From Sphaerisporangium sp. TRM90804 (GTDB taxonomy: Bacteria; Actinomycetota; Actinomycetes; Streptosporangiales; Streptosporangiaceae), in the NCBI RefSeq assembly GCF_029846175.1, contig NZ_JARWAC010000010.1, forward strand, positions 310,001 through 374,000: a stretch of 64,000 bases of DNA, in the 5' to 3' direction. Of the stretch, positions 15,334-24,414 are shown piece after piece; the first letter of the stretch is position 1, and the number at the start of each line of letters is the position of its first letter. The notes beneath the pieces were generated by a model. The model was not told the origin of the DNA and ran no database searches. It worked only from the letters and a program-made list of their open reading frames with translations. The translations under genes and the position numbers were made by a program.

Positions 15334-18071
15334 TCGTCACCCTTCTCGCCAGTCGTCAGATGTACGTAACCCTCACTATGGTCGCGCAGGTCGGGCTGTT
15401 GGTCATCCTCGTCGGGCCGGACGTCGCCGTCCTCGCCCCCGCCGGACGGGTCGTGCTCGCCTCGGGACCTGCTCAGACGCCCCTCGGACGGATCTCGGGT
15501 CTCCTTGGAGGAATCTCGCGCGCCCTCGGGGTCGCCGGGCGGATCGCCGTCCTCCGGGCCTGAGTCCTCGCGGCCCCGGCGCGAGCCCTGCTGGAAGGCG
15601 GAGAACATCGCGCGCGCCTCGTCGGGCGAGCGCTCCGGGCGGCCGGAGCCGGTCGTCGGCCCGGCAGGTCCGGTCGCCGGCCCCGCCGGCGCCATGCCCG
15701 CTTCCGGCGCGCCGGGCTCGCCGGGGTAGGGCGGGGTGGGGGCGGCCAGCGGGCCGGTGGTCTCGCGCAGCTGCGGCGCCATGTTGGCCTGGCGGACGCG
15801 GCGCGGCAGGCCGTTGTGGGTGCCGCCGGTCAGCGGCCCGCGCGGGGACGGCACCGCCCCCGCCGGCCTGGGCGGGGCGGTCGCCGCCGGCCCGCCGTCG
15901 TCGGAGGCGCTGCCGGCCGCGTCGGGGACGTCGGTGCCGGGCGGGTCGTCGGAGTGCGGGATGGCCGGCACCACGGTCAGCGACGGCGCGTCGCCCCGCG
16001 GGTTCGTGGGGGTGAAGAACGGCGAGGTGGTGAAGCGGGGGTCGTCGTCGTCCTCCTCGGGCGGCACCGGCGGGTGCTCGTGGCCCCCGCCGCCCTGCTG
16101 GAGCGCGACCCGTGCCAGCGACCCGCGCGGCCGGTGCGGCACGTCGTCCGCGAGCGAGCCCGGGATGGGGGACGGGGAGCCGTCGTCGACGACCAGGGCC
16201 TTCGGGATGAGCACGATGGCCGTGGTGCCCCCGTAGGGCGACCCGCGCAGCAGCACGCTGACGCCGTTGCGCGCGGCGAGCTGGCTCACGACGAACAGGC
16301 CGAGCCGGTCGCTGTCGGCCAGGTCGAACTCCGGCGGGTGGGCGAGCCGGTCGTTGACCGCCTCGTACTCCTCGGGCAGCAGGCCGAGCCCGCGGTCCTC
16401 GATCTCGACGACGAAGCCGTTGGCGACCGACTCGCCCCGCACCAGCACCCGGGTCTGCGGCGGCGAGAAGACCGTCGCGTTCTCGACCAGCTCGGCGATC
16501 AGGTGGATGAGGTCGGCGACCGCCGCGCCCGACAGGTAGGCGTTCGGCACGGGCAGCACGTTGACCCGCGTGTAGCCCTCCACCTCCGCGACGGCGGCCC
16601 GGATGATGTCGACGGCGGGCACCGGCTTGCGCCAGACGCGGCCGGGCGCGGAGCCGGACAGGATGATCAGGCTCTCCGCGTGGCGGCGCATGCGGGTGGT
16701 GAGGTGGTCCAGGTGGAACAGGTCCTCCAGCGCCTCGGGCTCGGCCGCGCGGCGCTGCATGGCGTCCAGCAGCGTGAGCTGCCGGTGCAGCAGCCCCTGC
16801 TTCCTGCGGGCCAGGTTGAGGAACACCTGGCTGACGCCCCTGCGCAGGTCGGCCTGCTCGACGGCGGCCTGGACGGCGGTGTGCTGCACGGAGCCGAACG
16901 CCCGCGCGACGTCCTCGATCTCGGTGGACTCCCCGGCGGTGATCTCCGGCGCCTCGGCGGCGACGTCGACCGGCTCCCCCTTGCGCAGGCGGTCGACGAC
17001 GTGCGGCAGCCGGACATCGGCCAGCTCGCGGGCGGAGTTGCGCAGCCCGGCCAGCTCGCGGATGAGGCGGCGGCCGAAGCGCACCGAGATGACGATCGAG
17101 GCCACCACCGCGACGAGGCCGAGCCCGCCGGCGAGGCCGATGCGGACCAGGATGCCGGTGGCCACCGTCCGGGCACGGTCGGCCAGCAGGGAGGAGTCCT
17201 TGGCGCCGACCTGGTCGAGCGTCGCCGAGAGGTTGTCGGTGATCGCCTTCCACCGGCCGAGCGAGTCGGGCAGCGGGCCGCTCAAGCGGGCGTTGGAGAT
17301 CAGGTCCTGCTCCATGGCCGCGAAGCGCCGGAAGGTCGGGGAGGCGAAGACCTCCTCGTACGGCCTGCGCAGCTCCGGGTCGAGCATGGCCATGCCCTTG
17401 GAGTACTGGAAGCGCCGGTTGGCCGCCCACTCGGCGAAGGCGGTGTACTCGGCGTCCGACAGGCCCTGGCTGGTGAGGGCTCCGCTGACCAGCGCGTTCT
17501 GCCGGGAAATGATCTCTCTCGCGTTGCCCATCGCCTGCATGGCGCCGGCCTGCTCGTAGATCGACAGGTCGGGCACCGACACCATGCGGTCGTAGAGGCG
17601 GAAGAGGGCGTCCATGACGCGGGTGTAGGCCTGGGCGGTCTCCAGGCGGCCGGCCTGCCGGGTGTCGACGTTGGCGCGGATGCCGGGCAGCTGCTCGATC
17701 TCGTTGAGCAGGCCGGTCAGCGAGGTCTTCATGGGCTCGTTGAGCGCGCTGAGGGTGTCGCCGGACTCGGCCGAGGCGCGGAACTTCCCGAGGGAGGTGT
17801 CGGTGGCGGCCCGCTGGGTGGCCAGCGCCGCAGGGTCGCCGGTGCCGGTGCTGAGGACGGCGACGGAGAGCGAGCGCTCGGCCTGGATCTTGAGGCCGAG
17901 GTCGGTGGAGGTGACGCCGAGGCTCTGGTAGATCGTGTTGGCCCGCAGGAGTGATATTCCATCACCGATGGTGAGGTTAAGAACGAATCCCCACAGAGCG
18001 CTCAGAGACAGCAGAGGCAGGAGTAGCAAGGTAAAGATCTTGAAGCGGATGGACCGCTTTCGAGAACCCAT
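15330..18071 (-). CDS. cvnA: Conservon sensor histidine kinase with NIT domain (CvnA)
   Basis: About 913 residues from ATG 18071 (MGSRKRSIRFKIF...), preceded by AGGAG. A first membrane segment (FTLLLLPLLSLSALWGFVL) leads into an extracellular nitrate/nitrite-sensing-like (NIT) domain (AERSLSVAVLSTG, EIISRQNALVSGAL). Then come a second membrane segment (IGLAGGLGLVAVVASIVIS), a HAMP-like linker, a HLDHLTTRMRRHAESL dimerisation segment and the HATPase N-box HLIAELVENATVFSPP. About 230 residues of disordered Pro/Gly/Asp-rich tail follow. No response regulator is linked, as usual for conservons, whose output goes through CvnB-D. The signal is unknown. Confidence 0.92.
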   Translation of the reverse strand: MGSRKRSIRFKIFTLLLLPLLSLSALWGFVLNLTIGDGISLLRANTIYQSLGVTSTDLGLKIQAERSLSVAVLSTGTGDPAALATQRAATDTSLGKFRASAESGDTLSALNEPMKTSLTGLLNEIEQLPGIRANVDTRQAGRLETAQAYTRVMDALFRLYDRMVSVPDLSIYEQAGAMQAMGNAREIISRQNALVSGALTSQGLSDAEYTAFAEWAANRRFQYSKGMAMLDPELRRPYEEVFASPTFRRFAAMEQDLISNARLSGPLPDSLGRWKAITDNLSATLDQVGAKDSSLLADRARTVATGILVRIGLAGGLGLVAVVASIVISVRFGRRLIRELAGLRNSARELADVRLPHVVDRLRKGEPVDVAAEAPEITAGESTEIEDVARAFGSVQHTAVQAAVEQADLRRGVSQVFLNLARRKQGLLHRQLTLLDAMQRRAAEPEALEDLFHLDHLTTRMRRHAESLIILSGSAPGRVWRKPVPAVDIIRAAVAEVEGYTRVNVLPVPNAYLSGAAVADLIHLIAELVENATVFSPPQTRVLVRGESVANGFVVEIEDRGLGLLPEEYEAVNDRLAHPPEFDLADSDRLGLFVVSQLAARNGVSVLLRGSPYGGTTAIVLIPKALVVDDGSPSPIPGSLADDVPHRPRGSLARVALQQGGGGHEHPPVPPEEDDDDPRFTTSPFFTPTNPRGDAPSLTVVPAIPHSDDPPGTDVPDAAGSASDDGGPAATAPPRPAGAVPSPRGPLTGGTHNGLPRRVRQANMAPQLRETTGPLAAPTPPYPGEPGAPEAGMAPAGPATGPAGPTTGSGRPERSPDEARAMFSAFQQGSRRGREDSGPEDGDPPGDPEGARDSSKETRDPSEGRLSRSRGEHDPSGGGEDGDVRPDEDDQQPDLRDHSEGYVHLTTGEKGDE

Positions 18072-18180
18072 GGACACTCCTGCAGCGCTCGGAGGCTCTT
18101 GTGGCATTTGAGCGGAATGCACCTCCGGAAGATCGCACAGAAGGCTAGCACCGATAGAGTTCCGGCGTACTGGAGGACAG

Positions 18181-19017
18181 ATGATTGCTGTGATTACGGG
18201 GGCCAGTGCCGGGATCGGCGCCGCCGCGGCCGAGCGGCTGGCGCGCGACGGGCACGAGGTCGTCCTGGTCGGCCGGGCCCGTGCCCGGCTCGACGCGGTG
18301 GCCGAGCGCATCGCGCACGCGTCGGGCCGGCACCCCGCCGTCGCGACCGCCGACTTCACCTCGTTCGAGGAGGTCACCCGGCTCGCGGCCGACCTGCTCG
18401 ACCGCTACGAGCGCATCGACGTGCTCGCCAACAACGCCGGCGTCATGTGCACCAAGAAGCGGATGACCGCCGACGGCCACGAGACGATGATGCAGGTGAA
18501 CCACCTGTCGCCGTTCCTGCTGACCAGCCTGCTGCTCGACCGCGTCAAGGCGTCCGAGGGCCGGGTGGTGACGACGGCCTCCGGCGCCGCGAGGAGCGGC
18601 CGGCTGGACCCCGCCGACCTCGACCGGTCGCGCAGGCGCTGGATGGCCTGGTTGCAGTACTGCGACACCAAGCAGGCCAATACGCTCATCACCGCCGCCC
18701 TTGCTCGGCGCGGCGTGGCGGCCACCTGCTTCCACCCCGGCGTGGTGCGTACGGCGTTCGCGCCCGGCAGTCTGTACATGAAGCTGCTGATGGCCGTGCC
18801 CGGCCTGGCGATCCCGCCGGAGCAGGCCGCGCGCCCGCTTGTGCACCTCGCCACCACGATCGACGGCACCCGGCACGCCGGGCGCTACTTCGCCGGAGGC
18901 GTGCCGGCCCCCGCCACGCGGCTGATGACCGACCCCGGCCTGGCCGAGACGCTTTGGGAGGCCACCGCGGCCCTCACCGGCCTGTCCACCGAGAAGCCGT
19001 CCCGCGAGGAGTCCTGA
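18181..19017 (+). CDS. Short-chain dehydrogenase/reductase
   Basis: 278 residues from ATG 18181, with GGAGG 6 nt upstream. The Rossmann glycine motif TGASAGIG, NNAGV, a Ser region (TTASGAA) and the catalytic YCDTK (Y-x3-K) are all present, so it should be an active NAD(P)-dependent oxidoreductase. The overall pattern resembles retinol-dehydrogenase/WW-domain-oxidoreductase-like SDRs. It is divergent from cvnA (110 bp between starts) but need not be related to it. The substrate is unknown. Confidence 0.9.
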   Translation: MIAVITGASAGIGAAAAERLARDGHEVVLVGRARARLDAVAERIAHASGRHPAVATADFTSFEEVTRLAADLLDRYERIDVLANNAGVMCTKKRMTADGHETMMQVNHLSPFLLTSLLLDRVKASEGRVVTTASGAARSGRLDPADLDRSRRRWMAWLQYCDTKQANTLITAALARRGVAATCFHPGVVRTAFAPGSLYMKLLMAVPGLAIPPEQAARPLVHLATTIDGTRHAGRYFAGGVPAPATRLMTDPGLAETLWEATAALTGLSTEKPSREES

Positions 19018-19030
19018 GCCCTCGCCCGAG

Positions 19031-19050
19031 CCGCCGGGGCGCCCCGGTGG
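19031..19050. terminator. Hairpin after the SDR gene
   Basis: CCGGGGCGCCCCGG (19034-19047) is a perfect palindrome extendable by two further pairs across a G-T wobble, 14 nt after the SDR stop codon. No T-run. Confidence 0.45.
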
Positions 19051-19185
19051 GCGGATCTCCGTCCGGGGCGGACCCATCTTGGGGCACGGCCGGGGCGTGT
19101 GGTGGGCGCTCGTCCGGTGATGTTCGCCTCGCCGACATCGGGCGTTCCCCTGGTTCCCAGCGCCCGGCGTTAGGGTCCCGGGCTC

Positions 19186-20415
19186 GTGACCTCCGCCACT
19201 CCGGCGTCCCCCGGCTCGGTGCCCTCGCCTTCGGCTCCCCGCCCGCCGGTGCCCGCCGCCCCGCCTGACGTGCCCCGGGATGTCGCGCCGCCCCAGGCGC
19301 CGGAGACCGCCGCGCCCCCGCGGGTCGCCGCGCCCACGGACGCCGCCCCCGCCCCGAGGAACGCCGGCACGCGGGCCACCGCGCCCCCGAAGCCCATCGC
19401 GCCGCGCTCCGGCGAGCGGGTCAGGGACCCGTTCCTGGACAACGCGAAGTTCCTGGCGATCACCCTCGTGGTCACCGGCCACCTCATCGAGGACCTGCGG
19501 GACGTGCCGGCCGCGCACGCGCTCTACTTCTTCGGCTACCTGTTCCACATGCCGCTGTTCATCCTGCTCAGCGGCTACCTGTCGCGGAACTGGACGTTCT
19601 CGCCCGGCAAGGCCAGGAAGCTGATCAGCGGCCTCGCGGTGCCGTACGCCGTCTTCGAGGCGGCCTACTCGCTGTCGCGGTGGCTCACCACCGGCACGCT
19701 GGAGTTCAGCCTGCTCGAACCGTACTACCTGACGTGGTTCCTGATGTCGCTGTTCATGTGGCGGCTGTCGACCCCGGTGTGGCAGCAGCTCCGCTGGCCG
19801 CTGGCGGTCGCGGTCGGGCTGTCGCTGCTGTCGGGCATGAGCGACCTGCCCGACGAGCTGTCGATGAACAGGACGCTCGGCCTGCTGCCGTTCTACGTCC
19901 TCGGCCTCATGCTCCGCCCGGCCGACCTGGAGTTCCTCAAGGGCCGGTGGGTCCGCCTGGCCGGCGCCGCGGTGCTGGCGGCGGGCCTGGCGCTGGCGTT
20001 CCGGTTCCACGCCGACATCGCGACCGAGTGGATCCGCTGGCGGAGCAGCAACACCGCGATCGGGGTGAACGACCTCGCCGGCAGCGCGATCCGCCTGGGC
20101 CTGCTGACGGCCGGGGCCGCGCTCGTGCTCGCGTTCCTGGCCGTCACGCCGTCGCGGCGCACGTGGTACTCCGGCCTCGGTGCGGCGACGATGTACGCCT
20201 ACCTGCTGCACGGCTTCGTCGTGAAGGCCGTCGAGCCGTACTACGGCGGCCTGCGCACCCCGGCGGGCGTCGCGCTGGTGATCGTGCTGGGCGTGGGGCT
20301 GACCGTGCTGCTCTGCTCGCCGGCGGTCCGCCGCCTCACCGGGTGGGCGGTCGAGCCCGACACCTCCTGGGCCTTCACCAAGATCCGCCGGCCCCGGTCG
20401 CGCCCGTCGCGGTGA
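19186..20415 (+). CDS. Acyltransferase-3 family integral membrane protein
   Basis: 409 residues. The first 80 are Pro/Ala-rich and probably cytoplasmic and disordered. The acyltransferase-3 signature follows: RDPFLDNAKFLAITLVVTGHLIED with the active-site-type His, then LFHMPLFILLSGYLS. About ten membrane segments are seen. The family transfers acyl (often acetyl) groups from the cytoplasm to extracellular sugars or lipids; the closest look is to fucose-4-O-acetylase-like members. It starts at GTG 19186, nine bases after a TAGGGT box, so the message may be leaderless. The stop lies 7 bp from that of the convergent flavoprotein gene. Confidence 0.85.
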   Translation: MTSATPASPGSVPSPSAPRPPVPAAPPDVPRDVAPPQAPETAAPPRVAAPTDAAPAPRNAGTRATAPPKPIAPRSGERVRDPFLDNAKFLAITLVVTGHLIEDLRDVPAAHALYFFGYLFHMPLFILLSGYLSRNWTFSPGKARKLISGLAVPYAVFEAAYSLSRWLTTGTLEFSLLEPYYLTWFLMSLFMWRLSTPVWQQLRWPLAVAVGLSLLSGMSDLPDELSMNRTLGLLPFYVLGLMLRPADLEFLKGRWVRLAGAAVLAAGLALAFRFHADIATEWIRWRSSNTAIGVNDLAGSAIRLGLLTAGAALVLAFLAVTPSRRTWYSGLGAATMYAYLLHGFVVKAVEPYYGGLRTPAGVALVIVLGVGLTVLLCSPAVRRLTGWAVEPDTSWAFTKIRRPRSRPSR

Positions 20416-20422
20416 CCGGCGG

Positions 20423-22372
20423 TCAGGCGTCTTCCAGGTCGCGCACGGCCTGGCAGGCGGCGGTGACGGCGGCGTCGACGTCGCCGCCGGGCACGGCGTC
20501 CGCGCCGGCCATGGCCACCCGCCCGAAGCGCCGTCGCGCCGTGTCGGACGGGAGCGGCCCGGCGGGGTGGAACGCGTCCCACGGCCGGGTGTACTCGCGG
20601 GCGTGGCCGTGGCCCCAGCGGTTGACCGTCAGGCCCTCGACGTCGCGGGCCGGGTCGAAGCCCCACGGGCCGAGCAGCCGCGCGAGCTGCTGCCGCACGC
20701 CGTACTCCAGCGCGCTGTACGGCGTGGCAGCCAGGGCGCGGCGCCCGGCCGCCGCGGCGTCGCGGGGGGAGACCCCCGGCGGGGCGGGGGCGTGCACCAG
20801 GTGCGCGGTGACGGGCTCGCCCGGCTCGCGCGGGCACCGGTAGGAGCCGGTGCTCACCGGGACGGCCAGCTCGGCCGACGCCCAGTACGCGCCGGTGAAG
20901 CGCACGCGGTGGACGCCCGCCGCGTGCCAGGCGCGCCAGTCGCGCAGCTGTACCGTCGCGTGCACCAGCGGCATGCGCACCGCCTGGCGCATGGCGTCCT
21001 TCTGCTCGGCCGGGAGGTCCTGGACGAGGTAGGGGATCATCGTGTGCCCGCAGGCCATGACCACCGCGCCGCCGCGCACCGTGCGCACGCGGGCGCCGTC
21101 GAAGTAGCCCACGGTGCCGTCCGCGCGCACCAGGACCACCGGGCTCGACAGGCGCACCCGCACCCGGTTGCCCGCCCGGTCGAGCGCGCCGCGGTCGAGC
21201 CGGGTCGTGGTGATCTCCCCGGCCGAGGCGGCGCCGGCGAAGCCGGGCACCATGCGGGCGACCATCATGCGCACCAGCGCCTGGTTGCCCTCGGGGAACG
21301 GGTGGGCGTCCGCGGCCCGGCCGCGCGCCGCCCTGGTGGAGGCGAGCGGGGAGGGGTGGGAGGCGTCCAGGCCGAGCCCGGCGAACCCGGGGTAGGTGAA
21401 GCGGCCGGCGAGCAGCCACGCGTCCAGCGCGCCGAGCGCGTCGGCGCCGTGCGCCCACGTGGCGCTCGGCATCGTCTGGCAGAAGCGGACGACGTCCGGA
21501 TGCGCCCCGCACACCTCGCGCAGGAACCGGGTGTACGTCAGCGCGGCCAGCCGCCGCTTCTTCTCCTCGCCGGACAGGCCCGGGAACCAGTCGGGGGGAT
21601 GGTCGTAGAGCAGTGCCAGCTCCTCGCGCGCCCGGGCGGCGACGGGCAGCTCCGCCACCCAGTCGGCCGTGGCCCGCCCGGGCGCCAGCCGCACCAGCCG
21701 GTCGGCGCCGAAGCTCTCGCGGTCGCAGAACACCGCCTCGTGCATGCCGAGGCCGGGGTACAGGGCCGGGTCGGCGCCGCCCGCCCCGCCCGCCCCGCTC
21801 ACCTCGACGCCGAGGTCGGCGAGCAGCTCCCTGCCGTCCCGCGACCACTCCGACGGCGCGTACAGGCCGCCGGAGCCGCCGTGGGAGACGAGCGGGCCCG
21901 CGCGGCCCGCCGGGTGGAACTCGTTGCGCCGGGCCTGGCCGCCGATGTCGTCGTGGTTGTCCAGCACCAGCACCCGCGCCCGGGGGTGCCGCCGCGTCCA
22001 GGCGTAGGCCGCGGTGACGCCGCTGACGCCGGCGCCGACCACGACGAGGTCGTAACGCTCGCCGGTCGGCTCCGGCTCCCCGGCGCGCTCCCAGAACCGG
22101 CCGTCGCGCAGGGCGTGCGGGACGGCGAGCGCGTCCGGCGTGTTCCCGCGCAGCCCCTGGGCCGCGGCGGGGTGCGCCGCCGAGCGGGTACGCCCCGGGC
22201 CTTCGAGCGGCGTGGACGGCGCGCCGCGACCGGCCAGGGAGCCGAGCGCCGTGGTGGCGGCCACCATCGTGACCCCGTCGAAGAAGTCCCGGCGGCTGAT
22301 CGGCCGGTCCATTCCCAGCTCGTGTGCCCGACTTCCGTAATGATCTTCGCCAAGCGGGAAATGAGCGGTCAT
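20423..22372 (-). CDS. Tat-exported FAD-dependent amine oxidoreductase, spermidine-dehydrogenase-like
   Basis: About 649 residues from ATG 22372. The N-terminus carries a twin-arginine signal (ISRRDFFDGVTMVAATTALG), so the folded flavoprotein should be exported. The FAD-binding GAGVSG motif sits in YDLVVVGAGVSGVTAAYAW, and 20 residues on comes DNHDDIGGQARRNEF, which closely matches the hallmark of SpdH-type spermidine dehydrogenases. Later motifs include VVMACGHTMIPY. It probably oxidises polyamines or related amines outside the membrane. The heme-binding Cys motif of some SpdH enzymes was not seen. No partner gene is adjacent. Confidence 0.8.
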   Translation of the reverse strand: MTAHFPLGEDHYGSRAHELGMDRPISRRDFFDGVTMVAATTALGSLAGRGAPSTPLEGPGRTRSAAHPAAAQGLRGNTPDALAVPHALRDGRFWERAGEPEPTGERYDLVVVGAGVSGVTAAYAWTRRHPRARVLVLDNHDDIGGQARRNEFHPAGRAGPLVSHGGSGGLYAPSEWSRDGRELLADLGVEVSGAGGAGGADPALYPGLGMHEAVFCDRESFGADRLVRLAPGRATADWVAELPVAARAREELALLYDHPPDWFPGLSGEEKKRRLAALTYTRFLREVCGAHPDVVRFCQTMPSATWAHGADALGALDAWLLAGRFTYPGFAGLGLDASHPSPLASTRAARGRAADAHPFPEGNQALVRMMVARMVPGFAGAASAGEITTTRLDRGALDRAGNRVRVRLSSPVVLVRADGTVGYFDGARVRTVRGGAVVMACGHTMIPYLVQDLPAEQKDAMRQAVRMPLVHATVQLRDWRAWHAAGVHRVRFTGAYWASAELAVPVSTGSYRCPREPGEPVTAHLVHAPAPPGVSPRDAAAAGRRALAATPYSALEYGVRQQLARLLGPWGFDPARDVEGLTVNRWGHGHAREYTRPWDAFHPAGPLPSDTARRRFGRVAMAGADAVPGGDVDAAVTAACQAVRDLEDA

Positions 22373-22631
22373 TCCGCGATCATCACCCCCGGTCACAAGC
22401 GGAATGGGGCGTGTCGGGGAGCGGGGAGCAAGTCTTTTGGGGTTTATTGCGCCCGCCGTACAGGGAACGTGTCCGGCTTCTCGCCGTTTTTTCATGCCGG
22501 TACGGGAACGCGGCCTTCGGGTCGCTCGTTGGCCCGGGAGAAGGCGTATCGCGCGAAGGTGACGGCCACGGGGAAGTTGCCGTTTCTTCCGAAGTATCGA
22601 TGTGCTGGGATAAACGGGGTAACGTTCGCGT

Positions 22632-22862
22632 TTGCAGTTGTATGAGGCGACGGGGTGTGCGGTGGTCGGCAGGCAGGGCAGGGTGACCGGCAGAATCGGG
22701 CCGGGCCTTGTGGGCGAGGTGATGGTGCCGATACGCGGGGGCGTTGAGGCCTTCTACGCCCACCCGTCGATTCCCGACGAGGAGATCCTGGTGGGGTCGA
22801 TCATCGTCGTCGTCGAGTACTACCCGCCCCGCACGGTGTATGTGGCCCGCGCGGCCGTCTGA
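22632..22862 (+). CDS. Small NfeD-like OB-fold protein
   Basis: Up to 76 residues; the start could be TTG 22632 or 22638, or GTG 22662 (better spaced to a GGGG). The core VVGRQGRVTGRIGPGLVGEVMV and the closing IIVVVEYYPPRTVYVARA match the soluble OB-fold domain at the C-terminus of NfeD proteins, without the protease or membrane parts. It sits 37 bp before a flotillin gene, the standard partner of NfeD. It likely binds the flotillin assembly on the cytoplasmic face. Confidence 0.7.
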   Translation: MQLYEATGCAVVGRQGRVTGRIGPGLVGEVMVPIRGGVEAFYAHPSIPDEEILVGSIIVVVEYYPPRTVYVARAAV

Positions 22863-22899
22863 ACTCTCTCTCCCACCCCCCTCTTTTGCGGAGGTCGCA

Positions 22900-24414
22900 T
22901 TGACCACCATGGAGCTGGCCGTCTGGGCCGGCGGCGCCGTCATCCTCCTCGTCATCGCCGTTCTGCTGTTCAAGGCCGTCTGGCGGGTCGCCGAGCCCAA
23001 CGAGGCCCTGATCATCTCCGGCCTGGGCGCGCGCACGAAGAACGAGCTCGCCGAGAGCCTCGGTTTCAAGATCATTACTGGTAAGGGCGCCGCCGTGCTG
23101 CCCGGGTTCCAGACGGCGCGGCGGCTGCGGCTCGACAGCCGCGCCACCAACCTCCAGGTCAACTGCGTGACCCAGCAGGGCATCCCGGTGCAGGTGCGCG
23201 GCGTGATCATCTACAAGGTCGGCGACGACTTCGCCTCGATCGCCAACGCCGCCCGGCGCTTCCTCGACCAGCAGGACAGCATGAACGGGGCCATCCACGA
23301 GCTGTTCACCGGCCACCTGCGCTCGATCATCGGCAACCTCACCGTCGAGGACCTCATCCTCAACCGCGAGCGGCTGACCGGCGAGACCCGCAGCAGCGCG
23401 GCCGACGAGATGAGCAAGCTCGGGCTGGTCGTCGACTCCCTGCAGATCCAGGAGATCGACGACGAGACCGGCTACATCCTCAACCTCGGCAAGCCGCACG
23501 CCGCCAGGATCGCCGCCTCCGCCCGCATCGCCGAGGCGCAGCGCGACCAGGAGGCCACCGAGGCCGAGCAGATCGCCGCGGCCAAGAAGGCGGCGGCCGT
23601 CCGCGACTCGCAGATCCAGCAGGCCGGCTACCAGGCCGAGATGGACGAGGCCGCCGCCAGGTCGCGGCAGGCTGGGCCGCTTTCCGAGGCGACCGCGCGG
23701 CAGGAGGTCGTCGTCCAGGAGACCCGGGCCGCCGAGCTGGAGGCCAACCTCGCCGAGCAGCGGCTGCAGTCGCAGGTGCGCAAGCCCGCCGACGCGCGGG
23801 CGTACGAGACGGTGACGCTGTCGCAGGCCGAGCGGGACGCGCGCATCGCCCAGGCCCAGGCCGAGGCGAAGGAGACCGAGCTGCGGGCCGTCGCCCAGGC
23901 GTCCCAGGTGAAGCAGGCCGCGGTCGCGGAGGCCGAGTCGGTGCGGCTGCGCGGCGAGGCCGCCGGTGCGGCCTCCCGGGCGACCGGTGAGGGCGAGGCC
24001 GCGGCGGCCAAGGCGCGCGCGCTGGCCGACGCCGAGGGCGCCAAGGCCAAGGGCCTGGCGGAGGCGGAGGCGGCCAAGGCGAAGGGCCTGGCCGAGGCCG
24101 ACGCCATCCGCGCCCGCTCCGAGGCTCTGGCCGAGAACCAGGAGGCCGTCATCGCGCAGCAGCTCGCGCAGAACTGGCCCGCGATCGTCGAGGCGGGGTC
24201 CAAGGCGTTCGGCAACGTCGACCACATGGTCGTGCTGAACGGCGCCCAGGGCATCGAGGAGATGCTCGCCAAGGCGCTCACGCTCGGCGGCACCGGGCTG
24301 GGCCTGGCCCGCTCGCTGCTGAACGGCGCCACGCCCCCGGCCGCGGCCCCGGCTCCGGCCCCGGTCCTGAACGGCGTCGACCACCCGAAGCCCCGCGTCA
24401 CCGACGGCGGCTGA
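22900..24414 (+). CDS. floT: Flotillin-like SPFH-domain protein
   Basis: About 504 residues from TTG 22900, 5 nt after GGAGG (an ATG at 22909 is spaced too far). One N-terminal membrane anchor (VWAGGAVILLVIAVLLFKAVW) is followed by the SPFH/PHB domain (residues about 30-190, ending SLQIQEIDDETGYILNLGKPH) and a long Ala/Glu/Lys-rich coiled coil (about 190-430) with repeated AEA.AKAKGLAEA units. The C-terminus has the flotillin-type IEEMLAKAL segment. Flotillins organise membrane microdomains and oligomerise through the coiled coil. It forms a pair with the NfeD-like gene upstream. Confidence 0.92.
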   Translation: MTTMELAVWAGGAVILLVIAVLLFKAVWRVAEPNEALIISGLGARTKNELAESLGFKIITGKGAAVLPGFQTARRLRLDSRATNLQVNCVTQQGIPVQVRGVIIYKVGDDFASIANAARRFLDQQDSMNGAIHELFTGHLRSIIGNLTVEDLILNRERLTGETRSSAADEMSKLGLVVDSLQIQEIDDETGYILNLGKPHAARIAASARIAEAQRDQEATEAEQIAAAKKAAAVRDSQIQQAGYQAEMDEAAARSRQAGPLSEATARQEVVVQETRAAELEANLAEQRLQSQVRKPADARAYETVTLSQAERDARIAQAQAEAKETELRAVAQASQVKQAAVAEAESVRLRGEAAGAASRATGEGEAAAAKARALADAEGAKAKGLAEAEAAKAKGLAEADAIRARSEALAENQEAVIAQQLAQNWPAIVEAGSKAFGNVDHMVVLNGAQGIEEMLAKALTLGGTGLGLARSLLNGATPPAAAPAPAPVLNGVDHPKPRVTDGG

